Below are positions 1-5,638 of a stretch of DNA of 26,961 bases, in pieces. The position numbers and the translations under genes are program-made. The DNA lies in contig CAZSBS010000026.1 of assembly GCA_964605095.1 (NCBI GenBank), positions 1 to 26,961 on the forward strand, read 5' to 3'. Origin of the DNA: JAUWQU01 sp964605095. Its GTDB lineage: Bacteria > Planctomycetota > Phycisphaerae > SM23-33. How positions within the stretch are numbered: position 1 is the first letter of the stretch; every line of letters begins with the position of its first letter. The notes under the pieces are model-generated. The model saw only the letters and a program-made list of their open reading frames with translations, was not told where the DNA came from and ran no database searches.

Positions 1-29
1 GCCCGCTCTACCAATTGAGCTATCGAGGA
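1..29 (-). tRNA. tRNA, 5' part only (cut by window edge)
   Basis: Read on the minus strand, this is a canonical tRNA 5' half: a 7-nt acceptor strand (TCCTCGA), T8 and A9, D-stem GCTC, a D-loop with the invariant GG (AATTGGTA), D-stem GAGC, then the first bases of the anticodon stem. The anticodon and 3' half lie outside the window, so the isotype cannot be read. The sequence resembles tRNA-Asn 5' halves, but that is a weak guess. Confidence 0.85.
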
Positions 30-72
30 ATATTCGGTTTTACATTTCCTCCGCAGCCGGGGGCCTGGCGGA

Positions 73-104
73 GAATAAAACGCCGTCGGGATCAGCCGAC
101 GGGC
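73..104 (-). terminator. Hairpin plus short T-tract (terminator-like)
   Basis: On the minus strand a stem GCCCGTCGG/CCGACGGC (82-104) is followed by GTTTTATT (73-80). It could terminate transcripts from the PEP-CTERM gene that ends at 303. However, it also lies just after the candidate tRNA promoter start, so it may instead be a processed or attenuating leader. The rest of 30-302 holds only weak GC-rich hairpins and no supportable gene. Confidence 0.4.
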
Positions 105-125
105 ATATATGCCAACTGCGCGGCT

Positions 126-153
126 AGTTTAGCTTATCGGCATGCCAAGTCAA
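126..153 (-). promoter_or_regulatory. Candidate sigma-70 promoter upstream of the tRNA
   Basis: On the minus strand there is TTGACT (148-153), a 16-nt spacer and TAAACT (126-131). Transcription would start near 119 and run into the tRNA whose 5' end is at 29. This fits a tRNA promoter with a leader of about 90 nt. Match to consensus is good at -35 and moderate at -10. Confidence 0.5.
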
Positions 154-302
154 TAGCTTTCGTGCGACTTGGAAATCACTTTTCGGCGGTCAGCAACGTG
201 GAACGCGGCGGCGGGTGGGGGCTGCTCGGCCAGCCGGCGTTACGCCGCTTACCAGGGCGAGGACCCTGTCGGCCGTGGTAAGGCTTGAGTCCTTAGGCAA
301 GC

Positions 303-1295
303 TCAGGACTTCCGCCGGCGCTTCAGCAGCGCCAGGCCGCCGAGGGCCAGGAGCGTCAGCGTGGCGGGTTCGGGGACGCCGTTGGTCAACGTCAAGGCCA
401 TGACACCGTACTGCGCCGACCCGCTGTACGACCCGCCCCAGGCCATCGTGTGTTCCCCCTCCGTCCATGTGTCGTGAAGGATGATGGTCTGTGCCCTGCC
501 GGCGTTGTCGTAGCCATAGCCGAACATGGAATGCCCCTCGACTTGGATCAGCACAGGCCGCCCGGCGTCTATCTCAGCCATGTAGTTGGCCCACGTGAAG
601 CCCAATGTGTTCCCCTCGTAACCGTAGATGTACTGGCTGAACACGTTAGTGTCGGTGGCCGGGTCACCGCAGCCGTAACCGGCGTAGTTGACGTACTCGG
701 CCACCCCGAACATGCCGTCGCTGTTGTAATGGCTTGGCCCTTCGGCGTATATGTCCTTTGCGTACAGTCGGCTGCCGTCATCGTAATACCAGAACGTAGT
801 GGACCCGTTGACGTTCCCGACAGCATCCTGGCTGGTGCCCATGAAGTCGGCCAGGCAGTTGAAGCTGTGCCACGGCTGGGCGAGGTCGTCGTCTTTGCCC
901 AGGTAGCCGTTGCGATAGAAGTCATTGATGTGCCCGGCGCTGGCTGTGGCCGCGTTGACAAGGGCGCCCGGGTTGCCGTAGGTGCTGGTTTCCGCAACGC
1001 CGCCTGGCACCAGGTTGGGGTACTTGTTGTGCATGGGGTCGCTGCCATAGCCGTTCCGATCGTAGTAGCCCATCATCATGCCAGCCGAGGTGGGAGAGCA
1101 TCCGTTCCACCACTTCGCGTCGGTGGCGCCGGGAAGCGTGACCTTCACACCCACATGGTGTGCCGTCAGCGATTTCCCGTTGACGGAGTACTGGGCGATC
1201 ACGTCGGACTGCGCCAACGCCTGGGTGGGCAAGAGCATCACCGATGCCGCCAGGGCCAGCGAAGCTATAATTCCCACCATGTCCCTCACGTTCAT
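303..1295 (-). CDS. C39-like papain-fold protein with PEP-CTERM sorting tail
   Basis: 330 aa, predicted to be exported and then anchored or processed by the exosortase pathway. A signal peptide covers residues 1-28 (hydrophobic core, cleavage near ALA-QS). A C39-like peptidase core follows: Cys66 in NGCSPTSAGMMMGYYD, His255 in VEGHSMFGYGYD and Asp275 in ILHDTW give a Cys-His-Asp triad in the expected order. The C-terminus is VPEPATLT, a hydrophobic stretch and KRRRKS, a typical PEP-CTERM signal. The ATG at 1295 is chosen over an upstream in-frame start because GGAAGGGA sits 6 nt before it and the signal peptide follows directly. It is transcribed from the strong promoter at 1539-1567 through a long structured leader. 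The substrate is unknown. Peptidase activity is inferred from the triad only; such domains can also be inactive binding folds. Confidence 0.85.
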   Translation of the reverse strand: MNVRDMVGIIASLALAASVMLLPTQALAQSDVIAQYSVNGKSLTAHHVGVKVTLPGATDAKWWNGCSPTSAGMMMGYYDRNGYGSDPMHNKYPNLVPGGVAETSTYGNPGALVNAATASAGHINDFYRNGYLGKDDDLAQPWHSFNCLADFMGTSQDAVGNVNGSTTFWYYDDGSRLYAKDIYAEGPSHYNSDGMFGVAEYVNYAGYGCGDPATDTNVFSQYIYGYEGNTLGFTWANYMAEIDAGRPVLIQVEGHSMFGYGYDNAGRAQTIILHDTWTEGEHTMAWGGSYSGSAQYGVMALTLTNGVPEPATLTLLALGGLALLKRRRKS

Positions 1296-1532
1296 GACTC
1301 GTCCCTTCCATTTTTGCCCGCCGCGGCAGGTGCGTGTCAGCAACCGAAAAGTTCACCTCTGCGCGGCATCGACCGCGCAGAACAAAACGCAACTTGTTCG
1401 GAAACTTGCCCGGAACGGGCTAAGGCAGGAAGGACCGAGTGAGCGATTTCTCGCCCTGCCCTCACAGTAGAATCCCGACGGCTCATCGGGACTTTCCTCT
1501 CCGCCGTTTCCACGAGGCGGAAGTCGGAGCAT
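1296..1532 (-). promoter_or_regulatory. Structured 5' leader, copy A (candidate regulatory RNA)
   Basis: A leader of about 237 nt runs from the predicted start to the PEP-CTERM ATG and is closely repeated at 2501-2735. By eye it folds into successive hairpins, given in plus coordinates: 1500-1505/1516-1521; 1471-1478/1486-1493 (8 bp, 7-nt loop); 1424-1429/1455-1460 enclosing 1443-1446/1451-1454; 1408-1412/1416-1420; 1380-1385/1394-1399; 1360-1366/1373-1379; and 1317-1321/1326-1330 next to the ribosome-binding site. Most differences from copy B keep pairing through G-U. The conserved GAGGAAAGTCC lies between the first two hairpins. I recognise no known riboswitch class in it. Confidence 0.6.
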
Positions 1533-1538
1533 GACAGG

Positions 1539-1567
1539 ATATTACTGCGCCTTCAGCGATCTGTCAA
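1539..1567 (-). promoter_or_regulatory. Sigma-70 promoter, copy A
   Basis: On the minus strand, a perfect TTGACA (1562-1567), 17-nt spacer and TAATAT (1539-1544) are present. TGACAG at the -35 and CTGTCA just downstream of the -10 form an inverted repeat around the core promoter, a possible operator. The same arrangement is kept in copy B although the spacer bases differ. Confidence 0.85.
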
Positions 1568-1684
1568 GCCAGAAAATATCCATAACTTCTTTTAAAAGGG
1601 GGTAAGGTTAACACCCTACAGGCATCTCTGCCCGCGCCCAAGTCGTCAGCCGGTTTCCTCAATGACGGCACTGGCGGCCGCGCG

Positions 1685-1719
1685 AAAAAAAGCGGACGGC
1701 CCCGTGTGGAGCCGTCCGC
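1685..1719 (-). terminator. Intrinsic terminator, copy A
   Basis: On the minus strand a 9-bp GC stem (GCGGACGGC/GCCGTCCGC, 1692-1719) is followed by seven T (1685-1691). It lies about 32 nt past the stop of the beta-sandwich PEP-CTERM gene at 1751. The same hairpin at the same distance occurs at 2929-2962. Confidence 0.9.
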
Positions 1720-1750
1720 GCGTCAGTTATCGTAATGGCCTGTAACTTGG

Positions 1751-2500
1751 CTACTTCCGCCTGCGGCGGATCAGCATCGCCAAGCTGCCCAGGGCCAGCA
1801 GGCCCATCGTGGCCGGCTCGGGGGTGCCGTAAGAAGGGGTCATCGTGAAGTCCACGTCCGGATGGCCGCTTGGGTTGAAGGTGATCTCGAGGCTGGTCGC
1901 TGATGACAGCACCGTAAGATCCCCGGACCAGTCGGGACTGCTGAACAAAACCTGGTAGCTAAACGGGTTCGGATTATCCACGATGGTGCCGACGAACCGG
2001 GCCACGTTGCTGGTCCCGTTGTGGACCTCGATCTGGATGTCCGTGTCCGAGTAGTTGCCGCCGTCGATAGAATTGAAATTCAGCTTGAACCTGTCCGCGC
2101 CACCCTGCGTAAAATCGAACCCGCCCAAACCTTCGTTGTTTACGAGCGAAGCCGGGTGGCTGGTAACGTCCGCGTCGATCCCGTCGTACTGCAACGTCGC
2201 GATTGTGCCGGGCGTCCCGGAGTTGAACACGAATGTCCCCGCGCCGATAGAGCCGGTGTACGACGTCGACTCAGCCGGTTCCGACACCTTGAGCAGAAGA
2301 TCCCGCTCTTCCCCGAGGATATCCCCAAAGGTAGGGGCGGGCGCCTTGAGTAGCGCGGGGTTGAGATTATAAAAATTGATCACCGTGACCTCCGGCGGGC
2401 TGTTGAACAGATCGATGGTGTATGCCTGGGCGGAAATGGCAGTTACCATCACGAAAACGCAGGCCAACGCCCCCAAACTCAGTGACTTCAGATTCGACAT
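1751..2500 (-). CDS. Secreted beta-sandwich PEP-CTERM protein
   Basis: 249 aa. A signal peptide (residues 1 to about 26, ending AISAQA) is followed by a Ser/Thr/Asn/Gly-rich region predicted to be beta strands, with the pattern DRFKLNFNSIDGG...DIQIEVHNG...LFSSPDW...DVDFTM. This resembles the lectin-like or jelly-roll bodies common in PEP-CTERM proteins. The C-terminus is TPEPATMG, a hydrophobic stretch and IRRRRK, the exosortase recognition tail. No catalytic motif is visible. The start at 2500 has GGAGAGGA five nt upstream. It has its own promoter (2742-2770), structured leader and terminator. The function is probably an extracellular or surface protein; the specific role is unknown. Confidence 0.85.
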   Translation of the reverse strand: MSNLKSLSLGALACVFVMVTAISAQAYTIDLFNSPPEVTVINFYNLNPALLKAPAPTFGDILGEERDLLLKVSEPAESTSYTGSIGAGTFVFNSGTPGTIATLQYDGIDADVTSHPASLVNNEGLGGFDFTQGGADRFKLNFNSIDGGNYSDTDIQIEVHNGTSNVARFVGTIVDNPNPFSYQVLFSSPDWSGDLTVLSSATSLEITFNPSGHPDVDFTMTPSYGTPEPATMGLLALGSLAMLIRRRRK

Positions 2501-2735
2501 TTTGTTCCTCTCCTTTTCTGCCCGCCGCAGCGGGTGCCTATTCCGCAACCGAAAAGTTCACCCCGCGCGGCATCGACCGCGCAAGACATAACGCAACTTA
2601 TTCGGAAACCAGCCCAGAGCGGGCCGAAGGCAGAAGTGAACGAGTGAGCGATTCTCGCCCTGCCCTCACAATAGAATCCCGACGACTCATCAGGACTTTC
2701 CTCTCCACTGTTTCCCATGGCGGAGGTCGGAGCAT
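2501..2735 (-). promoter_or_regulatory. Structured 5' leader, copy B (candidate regulatory RNA)
   Basis: This is the second copy of the leader, immediately before the beta-sandwich PEP-CTERM gene. The same hairpins are present, for example 2675-2682/2690-2697 where a C-G pair of copy A becomes U-G, and a GCCC stem where G-C becomes G-U. The conserved segments GAGGAAAGTCC, GAGGGCAGGGCGAGAA, GCGCGGTCGATGCCGCGC and GGTGAACTTTTCGGTTGC are retained. It sits upstream of a coding sequence unrelated to that after copy A, so conservation cannot come from the protein. Confidence 0.6.
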
Positions 2736-2741
2736 GACAGG

Positions 2742-2770
2742 ATATTACCGCATCTTCTGCGATCTGTCAA
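2742..2770 (-). promoter_or_regulatory. Sigma-70 promoter, copy B
   Basis: On the minus strand, TTGACA (2765-2770), a 17-nt spacer and TAATAT (2742-2747). It is flanked by the same TGACAG/CTGTCA inverted repeat as copy A. Confidence 0.85.
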
Positions 2771-2928
2771 TAGCAAAATGCGAGAATAAATAGCGTAAGT
2801 ACCAAAAAAAAGCGAACTAAGGTAAACACCCTACCACGACGGCTTTAATGCTGACGAGATGGGCCTACCCCCGGGCCGCTCCCAAGTGGTCAGCAGATTT
2901 CCTCAATGGCGGCACTGGCGGCCGCGCG

Positions 2929-2962
2929 AAAAAAAGCGGACGGCCCGTGTGGAGCCGTCCGC
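2929..2962 (-). terminator. Intrinsic terminator, copy B
   Basis: On the minus strand, GCGGACGGC/GCCGTCCGC stem (2936-2962) followed by seven T (2929-2935). It is the first terminator downstream of the aldo/keto reductase stop at 3089, about 126 nt away. Confidence 0.9.
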
Positions 2963-2993
2963 GCGTCAGTTATCGTAATGGCCTGTAGCTTGG

Positions 2994-3014
2994 CTACTTG
3001 CGTCCACGGCGGGT
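2994..3014 (-). pseudogene. Possible relic of a PEP-CTERM gene 3' end
   Basis: The last codons before the TAG at 2994-2996 read T-R-R-G-R-K on the minus strand, with an in-frame TGA just upstream (near 3015). Position relative to the terminator is identical to the intact gene ending at 1751. The remnant is very short, so this is suggestive only. Confidence 0.35.
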
Positions 3015-3088
3015 TCGTCAGGTTCGCCCGGTGCCAGCGGAAAAGACGTGGCGGGGGGCTGGTCCATGGTTGCTGAACGCCTGTTCGC

Positions 3089-4264
3089 CTATGGCCGGCA
3101 CGTGGTCTCCAGTTGGGCCTTGTGGTAGGCCTGCCACGCGGCCTTGAATTTTTTGTAGTTGGCGTGGGTTTCGAACACCTGGCTGTCGTTCCAGAGCATG
3201 CGCCAGTCGCCGTCGGCTTCAGGCCAGAGGAAGACTTGGCCCCATATCAGTCGGTTGTTGGCGTCGATGCCCGGGTGCTCCAGCGTGCCGTCGCCGGAGA
3301 TCCTCAGCATCTGCTCGGGCGTCAGCAGGTCCTCGGTGGCGGCCTTGAGGTTCTGCAGGATCCAGTCCGATCGCGTGGCCATGGCGACGTATCCGCCGGT
3401 CTTGTTCTCGCGTTGGCAGGCCCAGTTGAGCGACACCCGTGCGGGCGATACGCCGAGTTCCTTGGCGATTTCCTGGATGACGGGGTTCATCAGGTCGGCC
3501 TGGTGTTCCTTGAACGTGTCTCGCCCCGGGCGTTTCGGCGATCCGAGGGACATGTATCCGGTGCAGACGACGCCTTGCGACTGAAAGTACCTTCGCAGCT
3601 CGGTCTGCTGGAAGAGCGGGTGCATCTCCATCTGGTTGAGGACCGGGCGGGATGCTTCATCGACGTCCCGCATGAGCAGTTTCATGGTCGCCTGTGTGTG
3701 GTTGGAGGTGCCGATGTCGACGATCTTGCCAGCCTGCTTGAGCTTGATGATCTCGCCCCAGGTCTCCAGGAACGCCTCGTGGATGTAGGGGACGGCGTCC
3801 GGGTTGCGATGATCGCCGGCGCAACCTGGCGTGTGGACGTTAGGCCAGGGCCAGTGGTTGAGGTACAGGTCGATTCTTTCGATGCCCAGGGCCGTCAGTG
3901 TGGCGTCCAGGGCCGGGGCCACGTCCTTGGGTGCCATGTGGCCATTCCAGAGCTTGCCGGTGATGAACAGCTCGTCGGGCGAGGAGATGTACCCCTGCCT
4001 GATGGCCTGGCGGATGCCCTCGCCGACGATGGCCTCGTTCTCGTAGCCGCGGGCCGTGTCGATGTGCCGCCAGCCCAGGCGGATCGCCTCGACGGTGGCG
4101 TCCTTCATGTATGCCTGGGCCCAGTCGGAATGAAATGTCCCGAATGCCGCCACGGGCATGATGGCCCCGCCGGCCAGCCGAACCTTGTGGACGGCGTCCG
4201 GATCGATGCCCTTGATCGTTTTGTCGAAGCACACCTGCTCTGCTATCGCGTTCGATTTTGCCAT
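3089..4264 (-). CDS. Aldo/keto reductase
   Basis: 391 aa, predicted cytoplasmic NAD(P)H-dependent oxidoreductase reducing a carbonyl substrate. The AKR tetrad is complete: Asp69 and Tyr74 in HIDTARGYENE, Lys104 in TGKLWN and His137 in LYLNHWPW. A conserved IGTSNH-type strand follows (DIGTSNHTQ), and the C-terminal part has GVSPARVSLNWACQR. It is longer than the usual 270-330 aa, with an N-terminal extension of about 30 residues and an extended C-terminus (KKFKAAWQAYHKAQLE). The start at 4264 has AAAGGAT five nt upstream and a candidate promoter at 4332-4360. No export signal is seen. The substrate cannot be assigned. It lies between a PEP-CTERM spacer module and a divergent permease gene, so its neighbours say little. 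Confidence 0.92.
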   Translation of the reverse strand: MAKSNAIAEQVCFDKTIKGIDPDAVHKVRLAGGAIMPVAAFGTFHSDWAQAYMKDATVEAIRLGWRHIDTARGYENEAIVGEGIRQAIRQGYISSPDELFITGKLWNGHMAPKDVAPALDATLTALGIERIDLYLNHWPWPNVHTPGCAGDHRNPDAVPYIHEAFLETWGEIIKLKQAGKIVDIGTSNHTQATMKLLMRDVDEASRPVLNQMEMHPLFQQTELRRYFQSQGVVCTGYMSLGSPKRPGRDTFKEHQADLMNPVIQEIAKELGVSPARVSLNWACQRENKTGGYVAMATRSDWILQNLKAATEDLLTPEQMLRISGDGTLEHPGIDANNRLIWGQVFLWPEADGDWRMLWNDSQVFETHANYKKFKAAWQAYHKAQLETTCRP

Positions 4265-4331
4265 TTGATGATCCTTTCGTACGGTCGGGTCCGCCCGAAC
4301 GGCGGGCCGTGCTGGTTGATGTCAGGGCGGC

Positions 4332-4360
4332 ATTGTAACCGAGGTGCCCGCCGAAGCCAA
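4332..4360 (-). promoter_or_regulatory. Candidate promoter of the aldo/keto reductase
   Basis: On the minus strand, TTGGCT (4355-4360), a 17-nt spacer and TACAAT (4332-4337). A GC-rich hairpin (GTCCGCCCGAACGGCGGGCC) lies in the roughly 60-nt leader. Confidence 0.55.
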
Positions 4361-4471
4361 GATTCTCGAACCTTCCCGAACCTGTCGTGAAAATTCCAGA
4401 ACCAGGCGTGAAGCTTATCCTTGCCCCGCGTTGCGAGCTGCACTAGATTGCCACGTGTAGCACGGGCCGTG

Positions 4472-4536
4472 TACGGGCAAGATGCCCGTACGACTCACGG
4501 GCAAGATGCCCGTGCCACGAAGCATGCCCGTGCTTC
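4472..4536. repeat. Cluster of short palindromes (GGGCAAGATGCCC type)
   Basis: Three hairpins lie in tandem: TACGGGC-AAGAT-GCCCGTA (4472-4490), CACGGGC-AAGAT-GCCCGTG (4496-4514) and GAAGCA-TGCCCG-TGCTTC (4519-4536). The first two share the core and differ at the tips in a pair-preserving way. This looks like a REP/MITE-like repeat family. It sits between divergent genes, just upstream of the TauE/SafE start. Confidence 0.65.
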
Positions 4537-4557
4537 ACGCGAAGGAACCGCCGCAAA

Positions 4558-5400
4558 ATGGAGTATCTGCAATACTTGTGGTTTTTGCTGCTTGGCCTGG
4601 GCGTCGGCACGCTGGGCACGCTGATTGGGGCCGGCGGCGGGTTCATCCTGATGCCGATCCTCTTAGTGACCCGCCCCAACGACAAGCCGGTCACCCTGAC
4701 GGCCATCTCACTGGCCGTGGTGTGCTGCAACGCCTTCAGCGGGTCCTACTGGTACTCCAGGATGAAGCGGATCGACTACAAGTCGGGCCTGCTGTTCCTG
4801 ATAACGGGCGTTCCAGGCGCGGCGGCGGGGGCCTATGTCGTCGAGTTTATTCCACGCGAGCCGTTCAATTTCGCATTCAGCCTGCTGTTGATAGCGGGGG
4901 GGATATACATCTTCCTCAAGACGTTTGGCGACGGCCCGCACAGCCACGGGTCCAAGCCCACGTTCAGGCGAACCATGGTCGATGCCGACGGGGTTTGCCA
5001 CGAATACGGATACAGCCTTGGGCTTGGCATGACGCTTGGCTTCGTGGTTGGTATGGCGTCCAGCATATTGGGCATAGGTGGGGGCATTATCCACGTCCCA
5101 GCCATGGTGAACCTGCTCAATTTTCCCGTACACCTGGCGACGGCAACGAGCCAGTTCATCCTGGCTGTGATGACTCTTGTGGGCACCGTGGTACACATGT
5201 TTGACGGCAGCCTGACTCGTAAGGAGGCCCCTGGGCTGCTGGCGCTCTGCACGGGAGCGATTATCGGGGCGCGACTGGGGGCGCACCTGTCAAAGCACAT
5301 CCACGGGCGCTGGATCATGCGCATCCTGGCGATAGCCCTGTCATTTGCCGGCGTCCGCGTTCTGGTGATGGCGATAGCGGCGCTGCTGTCCCACCGGTAG
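4558..5400 (+). CDS. TauE/SafE family permease (sulfite/organosulfonate exporter-like)
   Basis: 280 aa inner-membrane protein with about eight hydrophobic segments. The two family half-repeats are recognisable: GTLIGAGGGFILMPILLV (residues about 20-37) and SILGIGGGIIHVPAMVNLL (about 169-187), each with the glycine-rich motif followed by a conserved proline. The second half also has the PVHLATATSQF stretch typical of the family. A soluble loop of about 30 residues with His and charged residues (FGDGPHSHGSKPTFRRT, near 123-139) separates the halves. AAGGAA lies about 11 nt before the ATG. Members export sulfite, sulfoacetate or related anions, but substrate cannot be inferred here. It appears to be a single-gene unit. 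Confidence 0.9.
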   Translation: MEYLQYLWFLLLGLGVGTLGTLIGAGGGFILMPILLVTRPNDKPVTLTAISLAVVCCNAFSGSYWYSRMKRIDYKSGLLFLITGVPGAAAGAYVVEFIPREPFNFAFSLLLIAGGIYIFLKTFGDGPHSHGSKPTFRRTMVDADGVCHEYGYSLGLGMTLGFVVGMASSILGIGGGIIHVPAMVNLLNFPVHLATATSQFILAVMTLVGTVVHMFDGSLTRKEAPGLLALCTGAIIGARLGAHLSKHIHGRWIMRILAIALSFAGVRVLVMAIAALLSHR

Positions 5401-5454
5401 TGGGAGCCCGACCGGCTAGGTGAAAACTCCTATTGAATTAGTAGTAATTTCTTG

Positions 5455-5483
5455 TAGACAAAACTCCCTTTATCGGTTATAAG
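5455..5483 (+). promoter_or_regulatory. Candidate promoter of the PEP-CTERM gene at 5639
   Basis: TAGACA (5455-5460), a 17-nt spacer and TATAAG (5478-5483). The leader would be about 150 nt and contains a GTTCCG/CGGAAC hairpin. It shows no similarity to the leaders of the two other PEP-CTERM genes. The rest of 5401-5638 holds no supportable gene. Confidence 0.55.
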
Positions 5484-5638
5484 AAAACTGTTCCGGTATT
5501 GATTGCGTAGCGGAACCGGGGCCGGCATGAGTTTGCCGTGATTCGAACGACGACGGCTGGGCTTCGTTTCTTTCCTTTCGTTGTGTCTGCCTGGCCTGAG
5601 GATCAGCAGCGAGGGCGCACCTCGGAAAGGAGAACACG

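Larger units (their letters stand above)
1296..1766 (-). repeat. Duplicated spacer module, copy A
   Basis: From the last codons of the gene ending at 1751 to the start codon of the next gene, this spacer matches 2501-3008. The terminator block (about 1650-1766) and the promoter/leader block (1296-1567) are nearly identical by eye. The roughly 80 nt between them is diverged but still shares an AAGGT(T/A)AACACCCTAC block near 1601-1620. Confidence 0.85.
2501..3008 (-). repeat. Duplicated spacer module, copy B
   Basis: Counterpart of 1296-1766. At its right end (2994-3008) the minus strand reads as RRGRK then a stop, matching the RRRRK-stop end of the neighbouring PEP-CTERM gene and lying the same distance from the terminator. 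The unit therefore seems to have begun inside a PEP-CTERM gene that is no longer there. Confidence 0.85.

Noticed and set aside
1296..1532. RNase P RNA-like signature (GAGGAAAGTCC and GGGCAGGG) in the PEP-CTERM leaders
   Set aside because: The short match to the first conserved RNase P region is striking, but the leader is too short, the segment pairs in a local hairpin, and the 3' conserved ACAGAA region is not found in place. Treated as coincidence or distant mimicry.
2675..2700. Hammerhead ribozyme core (CTGATGAG) in leader copy B
   Set aside because: Copy A has CCGATGAG, breaking the invariant CUGAUGA, and no GAAA plus cleavage triplet follows in the right fold.
1296..3014. Integron-like cassette array
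   Set aside because: Genes are separated by similar spacers, but each has its own promoter and terminator and no attC-like folded site with the usual core triplets or integrase is seen.
3113..4390. 425-codon open frame on the plus strand
   Set aside because: It is antisense to the aldo/keto reductase, whose catalytic tetrad is intact; it has no ribosome-binding site or recognisable domain.
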